The notes beneath the pieces are model-generated. The model ran no database searches and was not told the origin of the DNA. It saw nothing but the letters and a program-made list of their open reading frames with translations. The position numbers were made by a program, and so were the translations under genes. This document shows, piece after piece, positions 34,381 to 46,289 of a stretch of 64,000 bases of DNA. How positions within the stretch are numbered: the stretch's first letter is position 1; each line of letters opens with the position of its first letter. The stretch is from positions 2,473,803-2,537,802 of the forward strand of contig NW_006500065.1 in the NCBI RefSeq assembly GCF_000471905.2, read 5' to 3'. This stretch comes from Amborella trichopoda (Eukaryota > Streptophyta > Magnoliopsida > Amborellales > Amborellaceae).

Positions 34381-35060
34381 TACCGAGGTAGTAGAAAAAA
34401 ATAATAATAACGAAGAAGAGCCAAAAATTTCGTGATCCGCGAGAGAAGTTGTAACTGTTATACTCGGTTGTGCGCGCGCAAGGCAGTTTTCAGAAGCACA
34501 AGGTCTAGCCGGCAAGCTTGAAAAAATAATACTCAGGCAACAGTTTTTCTTGCTGAGGTAGACGGACGAATCGAACGCATATCAATAAGGCAGACTCCTC
34601 ACGACCACCGTCCTTGCCACCTCTTTCTCTTATTAAAGTTCAAAAGCCTCTCTTACTGGTATTTCTTCTTATTACTTTAAAAAGCACGTGAGGCCCAAAA
34701 TTTATCCCTTTAGAAGCATAAGATAAATATCTAGACCCAAACCTTTATCCCCTTAGAAGCATAAGATAAACACGTAGACCCAAGCCTTTATCCAATTCCC
34801 TTAGATGGGAAGATACACCAAAAGAATAGACGTGCTCTATCTAGAAGGAAACTGGATAACAAAGAGATATTTAAATGATGCCAACGACAATAATAAAGCA
34901 TAAAAAAACAACAAAATAATTTTTGTTTTCTTACGAATTGAAAAATGAATAAAAGAAATACTAACTTATAGGGAGGAATCGAAGTAAGGTTTTCCTATGG
35001 GAAACATTCCTTCTTTTTTTCTTTTTTTTTTTTTTTTGTTGCACAGATTTAACTCGAAAT
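34381..35060. repeat. Leader region with a 48-bp tandem duplication
   Basis: 'TTTAGAAGCATAAGATAAA' followed by 'CCCAAACCTTTATCC' is repeated with period about 48 between 34690 and 34795. Otherwise this is non-coding interior next to the primer site. Confidence 0.6.
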
Positions 35061-35080
35061 GCCCCACGGTGGGTGCCAAA
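35061..35080 (-). other. Primer-binding site of the non-coding element
   Basis: On the - strand it reads TTTGGCACCCACCGTGGGGC, directly after the LTR end. Close variants of TTTGGCGCCCACCGTGGGGC are a standard primer-site region of plant gypsy elements. Confidence 0.8.
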
Positions 35081-35081
35081 C

Positions 35082-35847
35082 TGTTTAGAGTGCAAAATCA
35101 AAGAGATCTTCAGAGGAAGATCCCTCATATCTGAACACCACAAACTGATTTTTAAAAAAAAGTGATAGAGAATGTGGCGAAATTCGAATTCTGATATGAG
35201 ATCAGATCTCAGATCAGTGGAAGAGCCAGCATAGATCCGAAATACAAAACATTGAATAAAAAAGCAATAAACTAACTATTTCTAATTAAAATGTAATAAA
35301 ACAGAAAATAAATAATAAAAGAGTAATAAATGATACCAAACTGGGCCAGATGGCCCGGAACTTTCGAGCCTTTGAGGGCTTGCCCGTATCAGAATCGGTG
35401 TCCTCTTTGCCTCTCAGATACATGTTGACTAGCAGATCTCTGGTGTAGAAGGGTTGTTATGCCCTAAAGATAGTTTAGATCTAGGGTTGTTGTGCCTTAA
35501 GACTAGGTTTTTCAAGTTTAGGGTTCAAAGTTAGGATTTTTCTCTCTGAGGGAGTCTTTGTGTTTCTAAAGCCATAGTCTAGGTTTCAATCTTTTTCTCC
35601 CCAAATGGCCATGAAAAAGAGACTTTATAAGGGACATGGATCTGTTGGAAAGAATAACTACTACAAGCTAGGGATTTGTTAGGTGTATAATGGATAAATA
35701 CTAAAAGCTCGGGATTTGCTTGGTGTGGATCATAGGATGGGACCATGGATTGTGGTGGTCTATGGTTTAGGGGTCTACTGAAATAGTGTGGTCCCATGGA
35801 TTTAGGAAAACCATGGAATTTGTCAATTTTAAGATGGGGTGTCTACA
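35082..35847 (-). repeat. 5' LTR of the non-coding element
   Basis: 766 bp, starting TGTAGACACCCCAT and ending TAAACA on the - strand. A TATA-like TTATAAAG lies within it near 35625. It shares its end sequence with the LTRs at 61149-61690 and 61973-63274, so all are one family. Confidence 0.85.
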
Positions 35848-35852
35848 TTACC

Positions 35853-37121
35853 CCATTTCCTTGAAAAAAATACATTATTTCCCTACCAAGCCACCTCTCT
35901 TTGCTATTTAAAGTCCTACGCCAGTCTTCTCTTTTTATACCATACCCAAGCACCCTCCTTTCCAATAACTAAGAAAAAATCCAATACCAATAAAATCAAA
36001 TGTGTACTTCATCATCGAAGTTATTTAGACAAATTTGTCCTCGAGATATAATGAAACAGAAGATTGAATGTTATCATGCATCGGAGTTGCCTTTATTTCT
36101 AGAGAGAAAGCCTGCAATGTTATTGAATTTCGCAATTAGTAGCCAAAGGTCAACGTAACCTCCTTGCACTAAACACAAATGGCCCTTTTTTTTTTTAGGG
36201 GGGGGGGTGGTCATTAATGTAAGTATCCCTTAATTTTTGTGATATTTAAAAAATGATCCCCATTTTCATACATTTACACTCATGTATCTCCTTTTCTCAA
36301 AATACGTTTATTTGGAACTTGAGTTCCAAACCGAAGATACTATGTATTTTCTCATAAATTAACATTCTCAAAAAAAAAAAAAAAAAAACACAAACCATGT
36401 CATTAGTTTGAAGCTTTGAGTTCCAAATAAGGGATATCTATTTATTGAGTGAACTTAGTTCTCAAGAAGCCAATTGGAACTTTAAATACCAAATCCATAC
36501 ATTGATCATAAAATAAAATGATGTTAGTTCAGAATTTGGTGATCCAAACCAAGGGTGTTTCGACAAAAAATTAACAAAGTACAAAAGGGACATAAGCATA
36601 AAATGTACAAAATAAAAGGGAAGAACATATAAAATACGAGGTATAGAGAGCGTAAATGGATTGTAAAGCATTGTGCACCTTGAAAAATGAATTCCTCTTT
36701 GCTTTTGCTCATCTTTCTCCCATGCATGCAATTGAGGTTTTTAAAAACAGATCGTTGACCCAGATTGTCCCTCTAAAATTCCACTCTTGTTCGTTAGATC
36801 AGCGATTCGGATCGGCAATCCAGACTATTGAACCAAAAATTAAGAAATTTAAAAATTAAGGGAGGCAAATTCTGGCCGGTTCTTTGACAAGAATCATCTG
36901 GTCCTCTAGCAGAACTAGCTTGAACCAAACCAAACCATCTTGTTCAAATTAAAATTAAAAAAAAAAAACGTGCAGCCAACTTGTACCAGTTCTATGACAG
37001 AATTGGCGAGTTCATGAGGGGAACCGATCGATTTCCAATATTCTATAGGATCCAGATCAACCCAACTGATTTTCAATCTGGATCACTGATTTTTTAAAAC
37101 CCTACATGTGACAATTACAAG
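35853..37121. other. Spacer, nothing recognised
   Basis: Holds a 'TTTTTTTTTTAGGGGGGGGG' run near 36190-36207, a poly-A run near 36370, and short ORFs with no motif. Confidence 0.5.
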
Positions 37122-37180
37122 AGACTCAGAGGTGGACAAAGAATTTCGATTTAAGTAGCGAGAGCGGTGGAGGTGCCGGT

Positions 37181-39131
37181 TTGACTCTTCATAATGGAGA
37201 TATCTCTTCGATGGAGAAAGGAATAGCAGGTATGGTGGTGGGGTCCTTCTCACCACCATCAAACGATCTTTTTGGATTAGGAAATTGGGCTAAGAGAGCT
37301 TGGGGTTTACTTTATGAGCATGTCATCAAGAAAGTGGAGGACAACAAATGTGTATTCTTCCTAGAGCCTGTTTATGATGCAAAGAAGGTGTTGATAACCC
37401 CTATTATTCGGGTAAGAGGTAAGACTTTTACTGTTAGACTTTGGAATCCTTCTTGTCATTCTTCTTTGATTCAAAAGACTGCTTACCAGGTGACATTATT
37501 TGGGAATACCATTGCATTTTGGAACATTAGCATTTTTAAAAAAATTTGGTGATATGTGTGGCTCTTTTATTAATGTAGATTTGAATGTTTTAAAAAGTGA
37601 TGATGCATCTTGTGTTAGAATGAAAGTATGGAGGAACACATTTTCCCCCTCACCAAAAGTAATTAGAATCTCAGTGAAGAATGAGGAATTTCTTATTCGA
37701 ATTGAATTGAAGGGCTTAAAAAATACTTTTGGTGAAAGTCACATAAGTCATAAAGAAGTTGAATTAAAAGGAAAGCAGCCTATGGGTGGGGGAAGGAGGT
37801 CGTGATCAGTAATAATAGTAAATGGTAGACAATTACAAGGAAAAACGTTGGGTCTGCAACTGGTGTAGCTCCTGCAAGAAGGAATGCTGCACTCAGGGAG
37901 AGGGCAACAACGGTGGGTAATCATAGAGTGTATCTTGACCATACACCTGGAGGGTATTTTAGGAAACCTTACCATCAAAATTCAAAAGTTGGGTACATTA
38001 AGAATTTTAAAAAGATATGGATGACAAAAAAGGGGGCGGTTCAGGAGGATGTCGGTTATCTTAGATCATTCAAATTGGGGGGAGAAGATAAGCTCAATTA
38101 TAATCAAAGTAAATCTTTGAATTTTAAAGGGCTTGAAGGAAATTGTGCCAAGAAGCTCATGGAAAGTACGGATTTGGAAGAGGGGGAGATCGTCTCAATA
38201 GATTTGGTTGCCTCTCCAAAGGGACATATATGTTAGAATCCTATTGGTGAAAGATGACAGTGAAGGTCTGGTCATGGACATCTTCGCCAAAATGGTATTA
38301 AGGGATCATAAGGTCCTCCTTGGTGAGCTAGGGTGCAAGGGTTGGAATAGAAGCTTCTGGCTGCAGAAATTATACTCTGTAGAGGAGATTTTAGCAAAGC
38401 TGATTATTCTGCTGAAGTTGCACCAAGGAGCTGCAGCAGCAATCTCGATGACTTGCATGGATACCATGGCTAAAAGGTTCCTACTATTTCAAAAGGTTTC
38501 TCATAGAAGAAGGGAGAGGGCAATGAGAGTGCCAATGGAGGATCAAGGCTTACCAATCATGGTGATTGACTGTAATGAAGGAGTGGATGTTTAGCCAATC
38601 CAAATAATCCCTGTTGCGGAGTCTATGCCGATATCCTCAGGATATTTGGTTGATACCACTTCGGAAGAGGAGATTAAAGCTGGTAACAATATGGTTGTGA
38701 TTCCATAATCTAATGAGGAAGAGGAGGCACCGGTGGATCAAGGCGAAGCTAAGGAAGAAGAGGGAGATATGAAGATGGAGGAAAAGGTAGCTGATGTGGA
38801 TGAACCGAAAGACTATGCTGCTATGTTCTCTGACATCAGCTTGAATTTTAATGTGCCAGTTGCTAAAGTCTTAGATGCTATCAAGGAAAGGGTGAGAGCT
38901 TCAAAGATGAATAGGGCCCCGGGGGTGTCCATCCCTAATGATGTGGTTGCTGAGCCACAGGAATCGGTTTTGGAAGCGAGCCTTGAACAAGCTGCGGCAA
39001 CCCCATCAAGGTCATCAATGAGGATTACGACCCTTAGGGGGAATGGACCTGAGGTATTGTCATTGAGTACTCTGGTAAAGGGAAGAAGGCGGCTGCAACG
39101 AGCTCATGCTCCTCGTCCTCATATGCCATGA
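37181..39131 (+). pseudogene. L1 LINE ORF1 (gag-like), broken
   Basis: ORF1 of plant L1 elements encodes a nucleic acid-binding gag-like protein with a DUF4283 domain. Here 37181-37552 and 37500-37805 carry that domain across a frameshift: 'TAYQVTLFGNTIAFW' in one frame, 'GIPLHFGTLAFLKKFGD' and 'GSFINVDLNVL' in the next. The later segments 37913-38236, 38208-38594 and 38733-39131 are a basic linker and then an acidic, Glu/Asp-rich region. There are at least three frame changes and one stop near 38235. No clear CCHC zinc knuckle is preserved. Confidence 0.65.
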
Positions 39132-39169
39132 CTACCTATGTGCCTACTGCCGCCAAGATTGGTTCAACC

Positions 39170-42100
39170 TCTCATTGTTATGAATGTCATTAATTATATT
39201 GTTCGGGGTTTTGGGGATGTGCAGAGAAAATGGAGCTTTTGATGTTGGTTAAGTCCAAGAAGCCTCATATTTTGTTATTATAGAAAACTAAGTTACCTAG
39301 ACCTACAGTTAGTTTAGTTAGAGAGGTATGGGGGGGAGGACCTGTTGATTTAGTGAGAGTAGATGCGGTGGGTTCGTCAGGGAGTCTTTGGTCTATATGG
39401 GACCCTACTTTCTTTAAGTGTGTGGGATCTGTTTTGAATGAAAAGGTATGTGGTGTGGTTTTGGAATGTTTAAATGATGGTTTTTAATTGTTGTGTGTGA
39501 ATGTTTAAGGGCCCAATTCTAACTCTATGAAAGAGCATTTTTTGCAAAATTTATTTGCTATTATTGTAGATTTTAATTTACCCTATTGCATTGCTGGGGA
39601 TTTTAATATGATCATATGGCTGGCTGAGATATCTTCTAATTCAACTCTAAATCAATCAATGACAGTTTTTAATCAGTTCATAATGAATCATCAACTGGTT
39701 GATCTTCCAATTAACGGGGTTCAGTATAGCTAGTCTAATAATAGTGTGCTTAACCTTATCGAAAGCAAGATAGATAGATTTCTTATTTTTAGTGATTGGG
39801 AACAAAAGTTTCCATTGGCATGGGTTATTGCTCGTTTCAAACTCTCATCGGACCATATACCTTTGTGATTGGATACAAAAATCTTAAGGACTGGACCTAA
39901 ACTGTTTCGGTTAGATCTTGCTTGGTTGGAAGAGGGGGATGTGGTTTATTTAATTAAGCAATACTGAAACAATGATGTGATTATTAGAGGGTTTGGTTTT
40001 AGGGTCCATAAGTTGATGGTACTGAAGCATAAATTGATTCAGTAGAAAAAGGATATTAAATTCACTGTCAAGCAAAAGATAGAGGAGACTATGACGAATT
40101 TAGACCTGATCAAGCAAACCATTCAAAATGGAGGCATCTTAAATGAACAACTAAAAGAGGAGAAGTTTAGTTTGTTAAACTCTTTACATGAGCATGTTAG
40201 AGCTGAAGAAATTTATTGGAGGTAGCGTTCAAGGGTAAAATGGTTGAAGAAGGAAGATCTAAAAACAAAATTTTTTCATGCCATTGCAAATTCAAGAAGG
40301 AGACAGAATGACATTTCTGAGGTATAGTTTGGAGTGATAAATTATGATGATAAGGTTGCATGGTAGATGAGTTTTATCAAGCACTTCATGAGTTATTTTC
40401 AAATGAGATTTCATTTACACCAAATATGCTTGGTTTAAATTTGAAAGCCTTTCCGTGGAGGATGCTCAATCCTTGGAACTATGGGCTACAGACGAAGAAG
40501 TAAAGCAGATAGTGTTCTCTTTACTGGGAGATAAATCTCCGGGGCCAGATGGATACTCCTTGGGTTTCTTTCAAAAATTCTGGAGCCTTATCAAGGTGGA
40601 AGTTATGATGATGGTAAATTAATTTTTTGAGTAAGGGTACTCTTAGCAAAGCAATTAATTCTACATATATTGACCTTATCCCCAAGAAATGCGCTATATA
40701 GAGTATTTCTGATATGTAACCTATTAGTCTCTTATCCAGTTTGTACAAGATAATTGCAAAAGTCTTGGCTGAGAGATTAAAGAAGGCTATTAGCAAAGTC
40801 GTTGCAAGTCCTCATACGACTTTTATTAAAGGACGGATAATAACGGATGGTGTTTTGATAGCACAAGAATGTATACATTCGAGATGTTTAAATGGAGAGT
40901 CATGAGTGTTGATAAACTTAGATTTGGAGAATGCTTATGATCGGGTAGACTGGGAGGTGTTAATGGAAGTAATGAAATGTATGGGATTTAAGAAGAGATG
41001 GTGTGGTTGGATTAGGGTGTGTTTGACTAGCACTCATTTTTCTATAGTAGTGGAGGAAAGTCCCAATAGATTCTTCATAGCCACGTGAGGGTTGAAGAAA
41101 GGAGACCCCTTTTCACTGTTCTTCTTTACATTAATGGGCGAGGCCTTCAGTAGAAGTATTCAGAACATGGTGTTAAAGGAATATTTAATGGTTTCTATGT
41201 GACATTGAATGGCCAACAAGTCTCACATTTACAATATGTGGATGATACTCTTCTCTTTTGTGATGCAAGTGTTGATCAGATTATTAATATCCATATATTG
41301 TTACGATGTTGTGAAGTAGGGTTAGGCTGAAGGTAAATTTTTAGAAAACAACAATTTGTGGTGGGAATGCCGTCTCATCCCTTGCTTTCCATTTGGGTTG
41401 TAAAGTAGAAGACTTCCCGATCATTTACTTGGGTTTCCCTATCTCGAATGGAAGAATACCAAAGTCAGCTTGGGAGCCCAATGATTCAAAGTGTCAATAC
41501 AAAGCTTGATTTGTGAAAAGCAAGGCATCTGTTTCAAGGTGGGCGTGCTACTTTAATAAAATATTCACTATCCAACCTACCAGTTTATCGAATGTCTTTT
41601 TTGACGATGCCTCATCGATAGCTAAACATATTGAAAAGCTTATGAGGTGTTTTCTATGGGGATCAAGTGAATTTGGAAAGAAGTACCATCTGGTGAGCTG
41701 GGATAGAGTTTGTACACCGATAGTAGAGGGGGAATTCGGAATTAGAAGACTGAAATATACTAATTGGTCTTTACTCGCAAAATGGTGGTGGAGATCAAGA
41801 TCGGGCGAGGAAGCACTTTGGATTTCCATATTGAGAGAGAAGTATGGGGTGGATCGATCAAATCAATGGATATGGGGGAGGTCGAGGGGTAAGATTTCAA
41901 TCATTTATTTGGAAAGGAATAGCGCAAAATCGAAAATTTATGCTGCAAAATTCCAGAGTTTTGAAGTTCCTTTTTGGCATAGCAAATGGCTGGGTGATTG
42001 CCCCTTGAAGTTAACTTACCCATTGATTTTTTAGGCTATAGTTAGGCAAATGAATAAGGTGCATGAGATATATGACCAGGATAGGGGAGCTTGGATGACA

Positions 42101-42740
42101 AACTACCCATATAATAGGGAAGTATGGCTTGAAAGGAAATAGGCGAGTTTTTGAAGGAGTTGTTTTAGAGATTTTGACGGTGAAGAGAAGATGTTTCACA
42201 CCCTATAGAGATGGTTTTCAATCACAAAGGAGGGATTTGGTGTATCTAAAGTTGATGTCGAAGTAAACTTGAACAATCTTATGGTTCAGAGAGTGATCAA
42301 AATGCGACTAAAAGGACGATGGGAAGCACCGGGGCGAAGGTAGTCTAAAATTGAATTTTGATGGAAGTTCACTGGGGAATCTGAGACCAGCTAGATAGGG
42401 GGTGTGGATAGAGATTCCTCATGGGAAATAATTCTTTGTTTTGCTGAGCCTTGTGAGGAAAAAAAAGGCGAAAGAAGCAGAGATATTAGCAGCTTTACAA
42501 GGTGTAAAGTTTTAAAAGAGGCAGGTTTCCAGCAGCCATGTATCATTGAGGAGAATTCTTTGAATGTAATTAATTGGTATAATAAAGTTTCAAAACCTTC
42601 ATGGAGACTCAAATCACTCTGACTAGGCTTGATCAGTAATGGCCTTTGCATTAGTTTCAGCCATTTTACAGGGAGGCCAATGAAGTGGCAGATTTATGTG
42701 CTAAGAGAGGTAGCACTACAATCTCTCTTGATTTCGGATG
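39170..42740 (+). pseudogene. L1 LINE ORF2 (endonuclease, RT, RNase H), broken
   Basis: ORF2 nicks target DNA and copies the element RNA into it. The endonuclease is visible at 39527-39733 with 'CIAGDFNMI' and 'LVDLPINGVQYS'; it continues to 'RFKLSSDHIPL' near 39860. A linker ends in 'WLKKEDLKTKFFHAIANSRR'. The RT has 'DKSPGPDGYS' (40530-40560), 'NLDLENAYDRVDWE' (about 40918-40953), 'GLKKGDP' (41089-41109) and the active-site motif 'YVDD' (about 41235-41246). A C-terminal region at 41513-42034 includes 'FNKIFTIQPTSLSNVF'. RNase H begins at 'LNFDGSS' (42351-42371) and ends near 'EANEVADLCAKRG' (42672-42710). More than ten stops and frame changes. Confidence 0.85.
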
Positions 42741-42766
42741 TTCTTTTTTCTCAGTTATGTTCTAAT

Positions 42767-43637
42767 CAATGTTCGCAAAACCGTCCGATCTAACTGCTAA
42801 CCGCCCTGTTAGATCGAAACCGGGCGGTCGGTTCCGGTTTTAGACGGTTTTGGTGATCAACCGAGTTTTTAAAAGTTTAAATAAAATACTACTTCATATG
42901 TATATCAAATGTTTTAGAATGGTGTATTGGTTAAGGCTAGCGACTGTACGTGATACGAACCTCGGTTCGAATCTCGCCATCAACGGCTTTCGTGAGTTCA
43001 AACAATATACTCTAAGAATTCATTACATTGGTGAGTTCCAAAAATTTACTTGCCCACATGAATCGATCTTCAAAGTTCTTGCAAGGAAATAATTTTTTAT
43101 TAAACCCACTAACCGCACCATATACTATTTAGTTGCCGATTCGATCTATTAACCAATATGTCATTTACTGCGTATTTACAAAAAGAATGGTCTATATTGT
43201 ATATAACTTAATTTTTTTTCATTTTCTTTTAAAAAAGAGTTGGTCAAGTCTATTTTTTAACACTATTTTAATATTATTTACATTATGATAAAGATTAAAA
43301 AAACGTGTGGTCATTGATGCTCACTTTTATATTTTCCCATTTTTTTCATAAAATTTTTAAAATACCCTAGGCACAAATCGATTCATTAAAATCTATTTTT
43401 TTCAATAATTTTCAACTTCATTTGAGTGTGTTTTGTTTTAATCATATTCTTTATATGCTTTTCATATTTTAGTAGATCTTTTTTTTGTATCTTTTTTCTT
43501 TTTTTTCAACACTTTTTTTATCGTTCGGGACTTGCCTGGTTAGAGCGGTTGAATCGGCCGGTTTATCGGTTAGACCCGTTAAATCGCTTACAGGCCCATG
43601 TCCGGTTAACCATTCCGGTTCGATTTTGTGAACACTG
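42767..43637. mobile_element. hAT-like MITE (family H1, copy 1) inside the LINE
   Basis: The left end CAATGTTCGCAAAACCG pairs with the reverse complement of the right end, CAGTGTTCACAAAATCG. An exact 8-bp GTTCTAAT flanks it (42759-42766 and 43638-43645). CA(A/G)TG ends with 8-bp duplications are typical of the hAT superfamily. Subterminal regions are rich in 'CCGGTT/AACCGG' phrases. The same family lies at 54427-54936. This copy is about 360 bp longer, mainly because of an insertion between about 42895 and 43180. Confidence 0.85.
42919..42980 (+). mobile_element. tRNA-like SINE head inserted in the hAT-like MITE
   Basis: The 62-base segment starts ATGGTG and ends CGCCAT, so its ends can pair like an acceptor stem. 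It contains an A-box-like 'TTGGTTAAGG' (42928-42937) and a B box 'GGTTCGAATCT' (42964-42974), about 36 bases apart. The homologous MITE at 54427-54936 lacks this segment, so it was inserted here. The missing bases and imperfect D-arm rule out a normal tRNA, and a tRNA-derived SINE is the best reading. Its full extent (perhaps 42895-43180) and target duplication are unresolved. Confidence 0.55.
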
Positions 43638-43708
43638 GTTCTAATTCTTCTTTGAGCAATAAAATTTTATGAAATTGTAAATAAATAAATAAAAGACCGA
43701 GAGGTGGA

Positions 43709-44229
43709 GGGTCAATCCCCCTGCTAGCGATGAGGTTATGAATAGTCGCAATTGTAAAATAGTCATTTAAAAAAAAAACAATATTTTTATAAGGTGTCAA
43801 ATTCCTTTTTTAAATAACAAAATTTCATTAATGGTGAGAAGCTATACATAGAGAAAAATATACATATGCCCAAAAAAAAAACAAAAAAATCCAAGAAAGT
43901 GAAGGCATTGTATACAACAAAAATTGACAGAGCTAATCTTGTAGTGTGCTCTTTAAAGCATAGCAACTTCTTGATTTCGCTCTCGATTAATATGAAAGAT
44001 AACATGTTTACAATAATCAATTTATGTATCTCATCCATCATGAGCCTCTATTTACACGGGATTTTGTGTGGACTAATCAATCATGTAACTGCATTGGCTA
44101 AACCTCCCTTAATAACCACTCTATCATGCGGTCACCCCATTTTTAGAGGGAAAATTTTTATGTGATCTCAACAATAAATAAATTATATGGACCTCAATTT
44201 TTAGCCTTATTCAGATCGAATAGCTACGA
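43709..44229. other. Spacer, nothing recognised
   Basis: The reverse ORF at 43787-44041 and forward ORF at 43866-44165 overlap in different frames, and neither shows a family motif. An A/T-rich remnant of a repeat is likely. Confidence 0.35.
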
Positions 44230-44545
44230 TTGTTCATGCCATAATGTCACGTCAAAATTTGTCTTATTTTTCATATTTTTCTACAAAAATGTTTTGAATG
44301 AAATTTTGGGTGTCCCATTATAAAATTAGGGAGAGAACCTGAAAAAAAATTAAAAAAAATAGTTTATGTGAAAATAAATGACCAAAATACCCATACAATT
44401 TTCAAGGGTATTCGAAAAAATTTCATCACCGAAAATATTTTTTTAATAGTTTTATCATGTGCCCCAAATTTTGCTTCAAAATTATTTGTAGAATAAAAAT
44501 AAAAAATAAAAAAACTATGAGCCGTCTGATACTGGTCTGATGGCT
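44230..44545. repeat. Degenerate inverted repeat, MITE-like
   Basis: The left segment ('TTTTTCTACAAAAATGTTTT', 'AAATTTTGGGTGTCCCATTA') matches the reverse complement of the right segment ('TTATTCTACAAATAATTTTG', 'AAAATTTGGGGCACATGATA'). Arms are about 70-80 bp around an AT-rich centre. Ends not defined. Confidence 0.45.
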
Positions 44546-44744
44546 AAGTGCTAGCTTGTGACTCAAGTCATCTCAGCCATCTACTCAGATCTGATGGCTG
44601 AGACATATATACCATATATGTGGGTAGAGTCACATAGAAAGCCCTCCCTTTTTAGGGCCATTAACTCTTATCTCATTTCATAAACACAAAGGTAATTAAT
44701 CAGAATAAGTCCATGGTGTTTGTCTCATATGATTTTGTTGCAGC

Positions 44745-45780
44745 CCCCAAGAGACACTATTACTTCTCATCATCATCGTCATCATCCAAACCTTAACGCA
44801 ATTATTTGGGTTGGCTACACGAATCCTATTGTTCTAATCTTCTCTATTAAGGGTCACACCCTCAATAAAGCTAAAAGTCGCCGTATTTTTTCTCTCTACT
44901 TCTATCTATTTCCTTTTGGGTCATCCCCTTACCCTTTAATAGCTTTCCACTTGAACCAAATTGCACCTCTTAACTAGTGTTGTATTAGGTCTACATTGCA
45001 CATGGCCAACCACCTAAGTCTACTTTCCCTCATCTTATTGCCTATTAAAGCCACACCTAAGTTCCCTTGTTTGTATTTTATATCCTTTATTGTCTTGCTA
45101 CTCATCCATCTCAACATCTTCATCTTAGCTATGCTCATCCTATAGATCTGTTATTTCTTGACTGCTCAACATTTTGTCATATAAAATGTGGATGGTCTTA
45201 TAGTCATTCAATAGAACTTCCCATTCAGTCTCAATAGTATGCAGTAATCACATAAAACTCTGGATGCACATCTCTAATTCCCCCATCTAGCTCTAATTCT
45301 ATGTGCGGTGTCTTCCTCAATCTCTCTATTCTCTTGGATTATTGACACTAGATATCGAAAATAATCACTTTTAGGTATTTTTTTATCGTCAATCTTAATT
45401 ACTTCTTCGTTTCTACTCTATTATTACTAAACTTACATTCCATATGTTATGCCTTACTCCGGCTAATTTTAAAATCTTTAGATTATAGAGCATCCCTCCA
45501 ATATTTGGACTTTGGATTGATGCCCGCCTCTAGTCTCATCCATCAAAACTATGTCATCCGTGAACAACATATACCACGGTACTTTATCTCGAAGGTGCCT
45601 GACTAACTTGTCTATAACCAAAATAAAGTGTTATGGACTCAGCGCTGATATCATTACTTCTCATACTCCCATCAAAATTAAGTTTCACCATTTAGTACAT
45701 CTATATGATCTATTTCCTTGGTTTCTTGTGCTTGAAGAATGCAAGACTAATTATATTTCTTCCCTAGAAATATACCAATG
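44745..45780 (-). pseudogene. RTE-type LINE, 3' part of RT and tail
   Basis: Reading down from about 45700, the - strand encodes 'ALSPHYFILVIDKLVRH', then 'VPWYMLFTDDIVLMDETR' and 'DFKISRSKA' across one or two frame changes. The 'TDDIVLMDETR' motif stands in for the RTE reverse transcriptase 'ADDIVLVDE' active site. The 3' end runs into 'AGCCAACCCAAATAATTG' and a (GATGAT)-like tail (44762-44783), which is characteristic of RTE LINEs. The upstream RT and endonuclease are missing or unrecognisable. Tail position defines the end at about 44745. Confidence 0.7.
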
Positions 45781-46289
45781 AACTCTATGGTCTACGCCCA
45801 AGTATTTATGGAGTTATCTTGGAAAGTCTTTGTATTTCTTTCCTTCCATATATGACACCGCTATTGTCATAGATAGCCATGTACAGTAATTGATTCCCCT
45901 ATTTTGTGAAAAGAGCAGACGCCCACAGTGAGAGTAACTAGGCAGCATGTTTAGATTCACCATCAACATAATGCAGCTCCAAATCATAGCAGTAAAAGGG
46001 TTGTGAATGAATGAATGAGCATTTGTTTCTTACTCCTCTCTTCCTTAGTTGCTCAATGGATGGGGATTTGTCTTTAATATCCAGCCATAAAAATGCTTTA
46101 ATTCTTTGGTGTACTCTAAAGGACCAAATTCAATTTATGCCTGGGATACTTGGAAGTAGAAATCTCGGCTTATCATGTTATATAGAGACTTCCATATAGG
46201 GTAAGCACCTACACTATGCAAACATCTAATTTCGAAATGCATAAATGATTGTATAACGAGGAAGGAAGCATAGCATATTGTTCTGCAAC
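45781..46289 (-). other. Unassigned region between the two LINE fragments
   Basis: May contain the C-terminal part of the L1 fragment or the missing RTE RT. Frames are too broken to decide. Confidence 0.3.

Larger units (their letters stand above)
31394..35847 (-). mobile_element. Complete non-coding LTR element (LARD-like), 4454 bp
   Basis: Two direct repeats, 31394-32202 and 35082-35847, share long blocks such as 'CTAGCAGATCTCTGGTGTAG' and 'TTCTCCCCAAATGGCCA'. On the - strand the right copy begins TGTAGACACCCCAT and ends CTCTAAACA, and a primer-binding site follows at once. The element is flanked by a 5-bp TTACC on both sides (31389-31393 and 35848-35852). The 2.9-kb interior has no gag or pol: it consists of three 158-bp tandem repeats and a long T-rich tract. 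The internal end of the left LTR has lost about ten bases. It would depend on another element for proteins. Confidence 0.85.
37137..43693 (+). mobile_element. Near full-length, inactive L1-type LINE
   Basis: Contains, in order, an ORF1 with a gag-like domain, an endonuclease, reverse transcriptase and RNase H, then an A-rich tail '(AAAT)n' ending at 43693. It is bounded by an imperfect 15-bp target duplication: AGACTCAGAGGTGGA (37122-37136) and AGACCGAGAGGTGGA (43694-43708), two mismatches. Subtracting the nested 871-bp MITE and its 8-bp duplication leaves about 5.7 kb, a normal full length. Many stops and frameshifts make it inactive. Confidence 0.85.

Noticed and set aside
32785..34515. Lys/Phe-rich reverse ORFs
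   Set aside because: By-products of the T-rich tract inside the non-coding LTR element.
41548..41829. Reverse ORF over the LINE
   Set aside because: Shadow of the ORF2 C-terminal region on the + strand.
42919..42980. Functional tRNA gene
   Set aside because: Only 62 bases, the D-arm and anticodon arm do not fold normally, and it sits inside a MITE; a SINE head is more likely.
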